From Gammaproteobacteria bacterium (GTDB lineage: Bacteria; Pseudomonadota; Gammaproteobacteria; Pseudomonadales; Azotimanducaceae): 39,630 nucleotides of DNA. The stretch lies in the NCBI GenBank assembly GCA_002725285.1, contig PBRC01000003.1:43133-82762 (forward strand), written 5' to 3'. A program made the translations under genes and the position numbers. Shown in pieces: positions 1 through 7,808 of the stretch. Each line of letters opens with the position of its first letter. Within the stretch, counting starts at the first letter, position 1. The notes under the pieces are model-generated. The model was given only the letters and a program-made list of their open reading frames with translations. It ran no database searches and was not told the origin of the DNA.

Positions 1-74
1 TGGTCAATGTCGTGATGAGACGAGATGTTGGTACAGGCATGAAGGGTAGTACCTATACCTAGTTATCTTGAGGA

Positions 75-335
75 TCAGACGCATTGGCGAGTGGTGTTAG
101 CTCGCCGATGCAGTTCTTCAATAGCCAGACTGGAACCATGACGTGTAATACAGCCTGCGTTGTAGTTGATGCCTTGATAGTAGAGGCCGAGTCTTGACAG
201 ATCATGATTAGCAGGCAAGCCTGACCGAAAGAGCGCGATATCAGCATTGGGATGATCTTGTTTCAGTTTCTTGAAGTCACGGATTGGAATCTGTATGAAT
301 AAGGTGATTAATAAACACCCAGCTTTCCCTAGAAT
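75..335 (-). pseudogene. C-terminal fragment of an unrecognised protein
   Basis: An open frame of about 86 codons runs on the minus strand to a TGA at 75-77. It has no ATG and is closed upstream by an in-frame TAA at 336-338. Its residue pattern looks like real protein: the stretch DIALFRSGLPANHDL is followed by GLYYQGINYN and a final charged helix-like segment. I do not recognise the family. Without a start it is most simply the 3' remnant of a decayed gene, although a non-standard start cannot be excluded. The remaining bases up to the GST gene (336-461) hold nothing I can identify. Confidence 0.35.
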
Positions 336-461
336 TTAGTAGATGCTGAGCAAAGGTCAAATCTCAACAGATAGAAAAAGATGAAATGAAGGATACTCCT
401 GGCAGCCGTTGATGAGCCGATTGAGCTGTGCCGGCTCTTTTCCGGATTGATCGTGATTTGA

Positions 462-1121
462 TCAGGTTGTGGTGATGGTTGCCCCGCCTTTCTTTACCAG
501 ATCAGCCTTACCGGGAGAAGGTGGGATATTACAGCCTCTCTGAATACCCGGTTTCGATGCCAGCAAGTCCATCCAGCGCTGCAGCGAATTCAGACCATCG
601 ACGCTTACTCTTGCCCATTTGTGGCTTCTTATCCACGAATAGTTTGCGATGTCGGCTATCGAATAGTCGTCAGCAAGGTATTCATGTTCCTGAAGTTGGG
701 TATCCAGAACTTCATAGAGCCTTCTGGTCTCGTTGCAATATCGACTGATTGCCTGGGGTACTTCTTCCGGAAAGTATCGTATGAACGCAACCGCTTGCCC
801 TTGCATTGGACCTATTCCCGACATTTGAAACATGAGCCACTGCATGACCTTGTATCTACCGACGATATCGGTTGGCATTAGTCTGCCGCTTAGTTCCGCC
901 AGATACAGCATGATGGCACCTGATTCAAATATTGTGATACCGGCTTGCCTGTCTTCAATAGCCGGGATTCGGCCATTTGGACTTAAGCGCAGAAATTCAG
1001 GCTGATGTTGTTCACCTTTAGCCAGGTTGACGAGGTGCAATCGATAGTCGAGGTCCATTTCTTCCAATGTCATCGAGACTTTCCAGCCGTTGGGAGTTGG
1101 CGAGGTATAAAAGTCGATCAT
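462..1121 (-). CDS. yfcG: Glutathione S-transferase, YfcG/YghU-like (Nu class)
   Basis: This 219-residue protein has a full two-domain GST layout. The thioredoxin-like N-domain covers residues 1-80, with a [10 protein letters not shown] start, a cis-Pro loop PNGRIPAI and the glutathione-binding [11 protein letters not shown]. The all-helical C-domain contains [10 protein letters not shown]. The start and the GPMQGQ segment closely resemble Escherichia coli YfcG, a Nu-class enzyme known for disulfide reductase and organic peroxide activity with one or two glutathiones. It probably acts in the cytosol on glutathione disulfides or electrophiles. It stands alone and is divergent from the DUF481 gene. 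The ATG is preceded by only a weak Shine-Dalgarno. The symbol is by resemblance only. Confidence 0.85.
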   Translation of the reverse strand: MIDFYTSPTPNGWKVSMTLEEMDLDYRLHLVNLAKGEQHQPEFLRLSPNGRIPAIEDRQAGITIFESGAIMLYLAELSGRLMPTDIVGRYKVMQWLMFQMSGIGPMQGQAVAFIRYFPEEVPQAISRYCNETRRLYEVLDTQLQEHEYLADDYSIADIANYSWIRSHKWARVSVDGLNSLQRWMDLLASKPGIQRGCNIPPSPGKADLVKKGGATITTT

Positions 1122-1260
1122 TGCTGCTGCTTCGATAAAGATGAGTCGTTCAGTCTATCTTTCCAATCCTGTGATGGGAACTGCTGATTACCCTGTAAGA
1201 ACGATGAATCCTGATGTTATTCGCCGGACCTTTGTTTACAGCGAGTCATGCTGTTTTGAC

Positions 1261-1280
1261 AGGATAGATTCCTTTATCCT
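1261..1280. promoter_or_regulatory. Inverted repeat in the divergent GST/DUF481 spacer
   Basis: AGGATA at 1261-1266 and TATCCT at 1275-1280 form a perfect 6-bp inverted repeat with an 8-nt centre. It lies 43 bases upstream of the DUF481 start and overlaps a TTGACA at 1256-1261. No -10 box sits at normal spacing from that TTGACA, so I do not call a promoter. It could be an operator or a small leader hairpin. Confidence 0.25.
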
Positions 1281-1322
1281 CTCGCCTCGACCTTTTTCGG
1301 AAAACACAAGGTAAGAAATTCA

Positions 1323-2312
1323 ATGAAAGGTACTTTTATTCTGATAATGATGCTAGGCGCACCGATCAGGGCTGATGTCATCTCGATGAACAACGGCGAC
1401 AGAATTAGCGGTGACGTTGTGAAAATCACAGAGGACAGGATCAGCATTAAACCGATCTACAGCGCGAAAATTGATATTGCCAGCAAGGACGTAGCAGCGA
1501 TGGAGACTGATTCCCATTTCAAACTGGAGTTAAAAAGCGGTGAGCGAGGTGAGTATCAATTTTCCGGGGCTGATGATATCGGCAGAGCGATTCTTACAGG
1601 GGAAAGCAGTGATATTGCAGTTTCGCTTGCTGATATCAGAGAAGTGGTCGAAGAAGATAAAAGACTCAACTGGGACGGCAAGGTGAGTTTTGCACAGACA
1701 CTGAGCCGGGGTAATACAAACAGCCAGGTTGCGAACCTGAATGGATCCTTTCAGTTGAGACTGGATAACCACAGGACATTGTTTGACATCAGTGCCATTC
1801 GGGAGGAAAAAGAGAGCGATCGGATCAAAGAGCTGGATCGTCTGAATGTCTCATACAACTGGCTTTACAACGATGCCTGGTTCTTTGCCATAAATCTGAC
1901 CGCGGAACGTAATCCAGTCGCGTTACTGGACCATCGTACTTCAGTGAATCCTTCAATTGGTTATGACGTCTGGGATGAATCGACGAGAACCTTGAGCATG
2001 CAGCTGGGTGCTGGATATCAGGAAGAACAGATTGTTAATGCGACAGGAACGAGTTCGCTGATTGACTGGCGGCTAAGATATAAGCAGGGCTTTCGTGATG
2101 GGGTGTTTGAATTGTTTCACAACCACCAGATTCATCAGAACCTGCAAGGCAGGGAAAATCTGGTATTCAACAGCGTCACAGGCCTGCGCTATGATATTAC
2201 AGACGATATCTATCTCAATATCCAGCTGAGGTATGATATTGATTCAGAACCCGTGAGAGGTACGGATAATGAGGACCTGACATTTCTGTTTGGTGCGGGA
2301 ATCGATCTGTAG
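1323..2312 (+). CDS. DUF481 family outer-membrane protein
   Basis: This 329-residue protein has a short hydrophobic signal peptide (about residues 1-17). Residues 18-110 form a small beta domain around the motif NGDRISGDVVKI. From about residue 115 comes a YdiY/DUF481-type beta-barrel of alternating aromatic and polar strands, starting WDGKVSFAQTLSRGNTNS. The family is predicted to sit in the outer membrane of Gram-negative bacteria and its role is unknown. The last residue is Leu rather than the Phe usual in barrel C-terminal signals. An AAGG at 1308-1311 lies 11 bases before the ATG. The next gene starts only 38 bases downstream and may be cotranscribed, although the functions have no obvious link. 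Confidence 0.8.
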   Translation: MKGTFILIMMLGAPIRADVISMNNGDRISGDVVKITEDRISIKPIYSAKIDIASKDVAAMETDSHFKLELKSGERGEYQFSGADDIGRAILTGESSDIAVSLADIREVVEEDKRLNWDGKVSFAQTLSRGNTNSQVANLNGSFQLRLDNHRTLFDISAIREEKESDRIKELDRLNVSYNWLYNDAWFFAINLTAERNPVALLDHRTSVNPSIGYDVWDESTRTLSMQLGAGYQEEQIVNATGTSSLIDWRLRYKQGFRDGVFELFHNHQIHQNLQGRENLVFNSVTGLRYDITDDIYLNIQLRYDIDSEPVRGTDNEDLTFLFGAGIDL

Positions 2313-2334
2313 CTGCGGGGATTAATCGTCGTAT

Positions 2335-2349
2335 CTCCTGAGATAGGAG
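2335..2349 (+). promoter_or_regulatory. Hairpin that buries the Shine-Dalgarno of the fused CoA-transferase gene
   Basis: CTCCT (2335-2339) is complementary to AGGAG (2345-2349), with a 5-nt loop. AGGAG is the only good ribosome-binding site for the downstream gene. In the mRNA this stem would mask it. The same bases contain the near-palindrome TATCTC-CT-GAGATA (2333-2346). The stem is short, so a regulatory role is only suggested. Confidence 0.3.
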
Positions 2350-2350
2350 C

Positions 2351-4738
2351 ATGGGAAAACGTATGGATGACAATCTGACATTATCGGGTGTTAAGGTGCT
2401 GGATATGGGTGATCGTGCAAGCACAGCCTGGTGTGGCCGATTGTTGGGTGATTATGGCGCGGAGGTTATCGGCGTTGAATCGAACACGGGTCATCCACTT
2501 CGGCATGAAGGACCTTTTGACTCAGAGGGTGAAAGTATTCCCGCCCAGTATTTTCTTGTTAACAGAAAGATAGCTGAACTGGCTCAACTCGGGCGACTAG
2601 CAGAAAAAGCAGATATCGTTCTGACATCTGGATCGATTGATGAATTCTCCGCGGAGGTGCTTTTGTCTCTCAATCCCGGTGCGCTGATCTGCGCAATAAC
2701 ACCTTACGGTTTAGATGGTGATCTGGCGCATTGCAGCGGCAATGACTTAACGGCATGTGCGGCATCAGGCTGGGCAGAAGTAAATGGGCTGCAGGGCAGA
2801 CCACCTCTCAAGAGCAGCGGATATCAAGCATCCTATCAATCGGGCACATTTGCGTTCGGTGCAGTTCTTGCCACACTACTTGAGCAACTGACTACTGACT
2901 CACCTGGACAGATCATTGATGTTTCAGAAAGAGAGGTTCTGATTTCGACTTCTGCCCCGGCGCCACTTCGGTATCAGTATTCAGGATTCAAGTGGACGCG
3001 AAAAGCCAGTGTCGACGTGAACGAGGGACCCGTTCCAGTTAAAGATGGGTGGTTTGCATTGACCATTTCACGACCGGTTTTCTGGATCAAGGCCATGCAA
3101 GTCCTGGGGCTGGATGACCTGGCTGAAGATAAAGAACTGCAACAGGCGGGACTGAGGCACAAATACAAAGACAGATTCGTTGATCGGGTTGCTGAGGCAA
3201 TGAGCCATTGGACTCGCATGGATCTTTTTCAAGCGCTGGGTGACCGTCGGGTTATAGCCGGACCTGCACTCAGAATGAATGAACTTGGTGAGAATCCTCA
3301 GTTTAATGGACGTGGATTTTTCCGGACTGCAGACAATGGAATTCAGTACCCGGGACCGTTCGCTCGGATGAGTCTTTCTGGCTGGTGTCAGCCGAGGGTA
3401 TCGAGAGAACACACCTCTGAATTTAGTGAGGCTTCGATATTAGCCACGAAACCGGTACGTGCTGGTGGTGAGGGCTCCGGACCCTTGCGGGGGTTCCGAG
3501 GACTTGTACTCACTCAGGCTTGGGCTGGCACATATGCAACCGAACTACTGGCTTTACTCGGTGCAGACGTTATTCAACTGGAGACTCGTGGCAGACTCGA
3601 TAGCTGGCGGGGCACCTATCAGAATCCGATACCAAAAAATCTTAAGGAAATCGAGAGTGCAAAACATGCCTGGAACTGCAGTCCACTCTACAACTCGGTA
3701 AATCTGGGTAAACGCTGTATCACGGTTGATCTGAGCGAGCCCGAAGGTGTGCAGTTATTCAGGGACCTGATTGTGCATGCAGATTTTGTGGCCGAGAATT
3801 TCTCGCCAAGGGTTATGGGAAACCTCGGTATCGACTATGACAGTCTGAAGCAGCTCAAGCCAGATATTGTGCTGGCGAGTCTGTCTGCCTATGGTGCGAT
3901 TGGTCCCTGGGCTCATGTGCCAGGAATTGGCGGCACTATTGAACCCTCGTCAGGTATGTCATCATTACTTGGCTATAAAGATGAGCACCCGCTCAACTCT
4001 GGTCAGATGTATCCGGATCCGGTCGCTGGTCTGTGCGGCTTTTCGGCGATTCTGCTTGCCCTGCTGCAGCGAGACCGGACGGGTGAAGGGCAGTATATTG
4101 ATTTGTCGATGCAGGAAGCGAACTTTACCTTTATCGGCGATGCCTGGCTTGAATTTGCACTCAATACCTCAGTCAGGGGGCCGCTCGGTAACTCCCACAG
4201 CAAATTCGCTCCCCATAATGTCTATCCGTCTTCCGGTGAAGATGAGTGGATAGCGATATCAGCAGAAAACGATGATCAATGGCATCAGATTGCCGAAATT
4301 CTTGAAATTGATGTTGATCGCTACTCGAGGGAGAAGGACCGAAAAGAAAGCGAATCTGAGCTTGATGCGCTCATTAGCTCTAAATCGATGAAACATGATA
4401 AACATGAACTTGCGGGCAAACTCCAGAGTGCCGGTGTAACGTGCTCCGCGGTCTTTACCCCTGATGAAATCGTGATGGATCAGTCGTTGCGCGACCGAGG
4501 ACACATGATGAAGATTGACCACCCGGAGACTGGACCTTTCTGGCAGTCGGTCTTACCTGCAAAGTTCAGCAGATCTGTAATTGAACCTGCACGGCCTGCA
4601 CCTGTCCAAGGACAACATTCATTTGAAGTGTTTAGCGAGTTCCTGGGTATGGATCAGGCAGTATTCGAATCATTGTGTGAGAAAGAGATTACTGGCGTTG
4701 GACCCTGTAAGAAAAGTTCCGTGACGAACCAGGCCTGA
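2351..4738 (+). CDS. Fused double-domain class III CoA-transferase (CaiB/BaiF family)
   Basis: This 795-residue protein contains two complete CaiB/BaiF-type halves. Single-domain members are about 400 residues. The N-half (about 10-365) starts SGVKVLDMGDRAS with LLGDYGAEVIGVES. The C-half (about 378-770) starts GFRGLVLTQAWAG with LLALLGADVIQLE and carries LGIDYDSLKQLKPDIV. Class III enzymes transfer CoA through an aspartyl-CoA thioester. The C-half keeps the Asp in MYPDPVAG (Asp556), while alignment of the following helix puts Ser161 at that place in the N-half. I infer one active and one structural half. The natural substrate is unknown. Of the two ATGs, 2351 is 1 nt from AGGAG and 2363 is 13 nt away. 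Residue numbers use 2351, but 2363 may be the real start. Confidence 0.85.
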   Translation: MGKRMDDNLTLSGVKVLDMGDRASTAWCGRLLGDYGAEVIGVESNTGHPLRHEGPFDSEGESIPAQYFLVNRKIAELAQLGRLAEKADIVLTSGSIDEFSAEVLLSLNPGALICAITPYGLDGDLAHCSGNDLTACAASGWAEVNGLQGRPPLKSSGYQASYQSGTFAFGAVLATLLEQLTTDSPGQIIDVSEREVLISTSAPAPLRYQYSGFKWTRKASVDVNEGPVPVKDGWFALTISRPVFWIKAMQVLGLDDLAEDKELQQAGLRHKYKDRFVDRVAEAMSHWTRMDLFQALGDRRVIAGPALRMNELGENPQFNGRGFFRTADNGIQYPGPFARMSLSGWCQPRVSREHTSEFSEASILATKPVRAGGEGSGPLRGFRGLVLTQAWAGTYATELLALLGADVIQLETRGRLDSWRGTYQNPIPKNLKEIESAKHAWNCSPLYNSVNLGKRCITVDLSEPEGVQLFRDLIVHADFVAENFSPRVMGNLGIDYDSLKQLKPDIVLASLSAYGAIGPWAHVPGIGGTIEPSSGMSSLLGYKDEHPLNSGQMYPDPVAGLCGFSAILLALLQRDRTGEGQYIDLSMQEANFTFIGDAWLEFALNTSVRGPLGNSHSKFAPHNVYPSSGEDEWIAISAENDDQWHQIAEILEIDVDRYSREKDRKESESELDALISSKSMKHDKHELAGKLQSAGVTCSAVFTPDEIVMDQSLRDRGHMMKIDHPETGPFWQSVLPAKFSRSVIEPARPAPVQGQHSFEVFSEFLGMDQAVFESLCEKEITGVGPCKKSSVTNQA

Positions 4739-4915
4739 TCAGACCGACATGAGAAAAGCCGAAGTGAGCATTCTCCAATATAAACAGTTCACTATAGGCA
4801 AACAGGCAAACTGGTTCCCAGATGGTTGTTTTTCTGACCTGGTAGGGTACATCGTATATATCTCAAGCCCGGTTGTAAGTCCTGGTCTGATGTCAGTATC
4901 CAATCGTCCATGCTT

Positions 4916-5782
4916 TTACTGGGCTGCCAGTCCAGCTGATACGTCTTCATCATCACCCCGATCTGCATATTGAGGTGCGTACTGTTTGTAAATGTACGCG
5001 CCGATCCGTTCGATCTGTTCTCTCTCATCGGGTTCCAACGGACCAGCTTTGAGGGCCGAAATCGCCTCTTTTATTTGATCGTGGTTGGCCGGACCGCATA
5101 CCACCATATCTATTGCCGGGTGAGAGAGTGAGTAGCGGTAGCAGTCACGTGCATTGAGTGGTTTTTCTCCAGGGGGCATCTTACTGGCATCCAGCAGGTG
5201 TCCCCAGCGGGTTGCGGTATAGGTGATTATCGCCGGGCGCGATGTCTCTGGTACAAATGGAAACACATCCTTCTCAGCACCGCGATGTACGGCATTGTAG
5301 CGAAACATCAGTAATTCGTAAGGGCTGTGATCCTGTTCATAGTCAGCCAGCAGTTCAGGAATCAATGGACGATTGTGGCTGCTGAGTGACATAAAGCGGA
5401 CCTTGCCCTGCTCACGTAACCGCTCGAATAACTCGATATAGGCATCTGAGGGTTTTTCCATACGGTTTCCCAGTAACAGGAAGTCGAAATTCTCAAGTCC
5501 GGCAGTTTTCAGTGCTGCCTCGACTTCAGCCTCGATGCTACCGGGATCATCTGAATAGGTTTGAACGGTTAGAATTAGTTCATCACGGTGCATCTTCGAT
5601 AGATTTACCATGGCACGTGCGAATTCCGGCTGGCGGATCGATCCCCAATAGAGGTAATTAATCCCGTGATCGAAAGCCTCTTCAATTGCCTCTGCCGGTG
5701 CGTCGAATGTTGAACCGATCCCGAGTCGACATGAGTGCATACCGGTTCGTCCAAGTTCTCGTCTTTCAAGAAAATCGTTCAT
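4916..5782 (-). CDS. Aldo/keto reductase-fold protein lacking the catalytic tetrad
   Basis: This 288-residue protein has the AKR barrel pattern: RRELGRTGMHSCRLGIG at the start, GINYLYWGS at strand 2, LREQGKVRFMSLSSHN, and a C-terminal HPAIDMVVCGPANHDQI. The usual Asp-Tyr-Lys-His tetrad is not there. Matching positions hold Tyr45, Arg50, Val73 and Gly105. I recall a subgroup of AKR-like proteins with a similar YWGS...QSY...LLLG signature, so this may be a family trait rather than decay. Standard NADPH-dependent carbonyl reduction is doubtful. It lies between CoA-transferase and hotdog genes on the same strand as the latter and could act in the same pathway. Confidence 0.75.
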   Translation of the reverse strand: MNDFLERRELGRTGMHSCRLGIGSTFDAPAEAIEEAFDHGINYLYWGSIRQPEFARAMVNLSKMHRDELILTVQTYSDDPGSIEAEVEAALKTAGLENFDFLLLGNRMEKPSDAYIELFERLREQGKVRFMSLSSHNRPLIPELLADYEQDHSPYELLMFRYNAVHRGAEKDVFPFVPETSRPAIITYTATRWGHLLDASKMPPGEKPLNARDCYRYSLSHPAIDMVVCGPANHDQIKEAISALKAGPLEPDEREQIERIGAYIYKQYAPQYADRGDDEDVSAGLAAQ

Positions 5783-5906
5783 GTGACATCCTCCAGCCTC
5801 TTAACAGCACACCATATATGATTGGCTGGATTGCCACCAGTTTGCCACGCAAAAGGGACCAGTCGCACTGATCCCCCATCTTTTATTGCAGAGTAGCCGA
5901 AAAAAT

Positions 5907-6788
5907 CTACTGCCAGAGCTTTGAAGACGCTTTCATGAATCGAATCATCATGATCATGCTCATGATATTGGTGCCGCTGGCAGGGTCAACCAGTATGGAT
6001 TGGTAATAATAGTATTCTGTCTTCGGTGTTTCACCTACTGCCAGTACCTTTGCGAAAGTCTCATAGTCATAGTCAACCAGAGCAGGGCCGTTGATGGCTT
6101 GTAGTTCGATCGCGCCAAACAAACCCACACCATAGTTTCCATCCCTTGGCAATAACGCTGTTTCACCGGGCCGCATGATTTGAACCTGCAAAGCCGGGGT
6201 CATGATTTTATGACCGAAGATTGACGCATCCCCGTATGCCTTGAGAGGTTCAGTGATAACAGCAAGGCGGCGATCCAATGCTTCTTGAGTAATTTTTGTC
6301 GGTACCATTGGACCAGTTTTGCCGACTTCGACATTAGCCAGGATTCTGAGATCCGTGGCTTCGGGGATACTTTCAAGCCGCTTTCTAACAGTTGAATTCT
6401 GATCTGGTGCGCCAATAGAAGCTGTGCCATCACAGATTCGATGGCCGTCTGGGTCATCCATCCAGATTTCAATCTGTTGGTCTCCTTCCTGGTTTTCGGG
6501 TCTGTTAGCTGAAGCCTGTACGGGTTCTCCGTCGGTAGTGGCATATCGAAAGTACAGGGACATGCCTCCGGTTGTAAGCCAATCAGGCCCCAGTGCTTCT
6601 ATCAGCAGAGGAGGGAACTGTTCCATATGAAGAGATCCAGCGACCGTGCCACCTCGAAAGCCCAGTTTCTGTGCAGTTGCCTGGTCGTGAATACTACCTG
6701 CACCGGCGTTGATGGCACTGTTTTTAGGCGTTCGTAGCGGCCCCGTAATAGCGCCATCAGTTTCGGTATAGTTGAATGCTGCTTCCAT
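5907..6788 (-). CDS. MaoC/hotdog-like protein, probable acyl-CoA hydratase or binding protein
   Basis: This 293-residue protein has an N-terminal hotdog-like segment (about 22-127). It contains SIHDQATAQKLGFRGGTVAGS, the counterpart of the hydratase-2 motif D-x-N-P-x-H-x-D...GF..PI.HG. His34 and Asp35 are present. The catalytic Asp position is Gly29 and the HG position is AG, so classic (R)-specific enoyl-CoA hydration is uncertain. Residues 150-293 could form a second hotdog half, which would match the length of double-hotdog proteins, but I see no clear motif there. The gene lies 124 bases upstream of the AKR-like gene on the same strand, within a CoA-transferase island. Hydratase, thioesterase or a non-catalytic role are all possible. 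Confidence 0.6.
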   Translation of the reverse strand: MEAAFNYTETDGAITGPLRTPKNSAINAGAGSIHDQATAQKLGFRGGTVAGSLHMEQFPPLLIEALGPDWLTTGGMSLYFRYATTDGEPVQASANRPENQEGDQQIEIWMDDPDGHRICDGTASIGAPDQNSTVRKRLESIPEATDLRILANVEVGKTGPMVPTKITQEALDRRLAVITEPLKAYGDASIFGHKIMTPALQVQIMRPGETALLPRDGNYGVGLFGAIELQAINGPALVDYDYETFAKVLAVGETPKTEYYYYQSILVDPASGTNIMSMIMMIRFMKASSKLWQ

Positions 6789-6857
6789 ATTAATTCTCCA
6801 TGTTGAGCATGTGATGGATCAACACTACTCCAAAATCCACGGAAAGTCGTGGAGAAA

Positions 6858-7664
6858 TCAGAGTGAATCCAGGAACTCGGCTACGGTCTCGTTCCATTCG
6901 ATGGCTGCTTCCCAGTAGACATTGTGTGGTGCACCTTCGATAACCGCGTACTGCGAATGGGGTACCAGAGCATGTAATCGTTCTGCGTTAGGAATGAGGC
7001 CATCAAGCGAACCAATTATCACCAGCATTGGCGAGGTCACCTGCTGGATTGCCTCAGATACTAGCGTGGTCTCTGAAATGGTCTTTGCATTCCTGGGTCT
7101 TGGATGCCGAAGATATTCGAGGCGTGTTGCGGTTGATCGTATTCGCAGGTAGCGTTCAAACATTCTCGGTCGCTCCTGCTTTAGTCTGCTTGTAAGAGCC
7201 TGGCCAACTGGTAGAAAAAGTGTGTCATTGTCCAGTGGTCTGACTTTTCGAACGGCAGATTGGCCGGGTTCGGCGACACCCATACCAGAGATGATCAATG
7301 CTTTTGCATCCCCGGGATGGCGTGATGCCCAGCGAAGAATTGTTGCGCCTCCCATGGAATTACCTGCCAGGATAGGCTGTGAGATTTTTTTTGCAGTCAG
7401 GAATGCTTCCAGTTCATCAGTACGATCCGGCTCTTCCTGGTCCCGTTGCGAATTACTGGAGTGACCGTGATTTACACTATCGAATGCGTAGACTCGATAC
7501 TTTGAGGAAAAGTAACCGAATTGCTGCCACCAGGCTTCACCGCAGGAACTCATGCCGTGGAGGAATACAATTGCAGGTACCGATTCATCCTCTGGTCCTG
7601 CCTCGACGTAGTAAATATCCTGATCCTGTATCTCAATCCACGGCATGTTGGCTCCCGGGTTCAA
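6858..7664 (-). CDS. Alpha/beta hydrolase
   Basis: This 268-residue alpha/beta hydrolase has a complete catalytic triad: Ser103 in GNSMGG, Asp221 in GSLDGLIP and His247 in GAPHNVYWE. An oxyanion HG motif sits at residues 36-37. No signal peptide is seen, so it is cytoplasmic. Likely activity is hydrolysis of an ester, thioester or C-C bond, and the cap region (about 130-200) gives no substrate clue. It is upstream of the MaoC-like gene (69-nt spacer) and the AKR-like gene, all on the minus strand, consistent with one operon. An internal ATG at residue 7 (MPWIEIQ) could be the true start, since it begins directly with the first beta strand. Confidence 0.85.
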   Translation of the reverse strand: MNPGANMPWIEIQDQDIYYVEAGPEDESVPAIVFLHGMSSCGEAWWQQFGYFSSKYRVYAFDSVNHGHSSNSQRDQEEPDRTDELEAFLTAKKISQPILAGNSMGGATILRWASRHPGDAKALIISGMGVAEPGQSAVRKVRPLDNDTLFLPVGQALTSRLKQERPRMFERYLRIRSTATRLEYLRHPRPRNAKTISETTLVSEAIQQVTSPMLVIIGSLDGLIPNAERLHALVPHSQYAVIEGAPHNVYWEAAIEWNETVAEFLDSL

Positions 7665-7808
7665 CTAATCATTTGTCTCCGTATAGGTGAGGTAGTCCTT
7701 TCACCGCGCGGTTTACTTGTAATAGACTGGCTCTCGGTGGAGGTGAGCTGAATCTAATTCTATCAGTATCGCTTTTGAATCAGTAAGTCGGAATTTGAGT
7801 ATCTGGTG

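Noticed and set aside
1256-1284. Possible promoter TTGACA for the DUF481 gene
   Set aside because: No -10 hexamer lies 16-18 bp downstream; the only TATCCT is 13 bp away.
4792-5028. Minus-strand 78-codon frame at the convergent end of the CoA-transferase and AKR genes
   Set aside because: More than half overlaps the AKR gene in another frame and the free part has no recognisable features.
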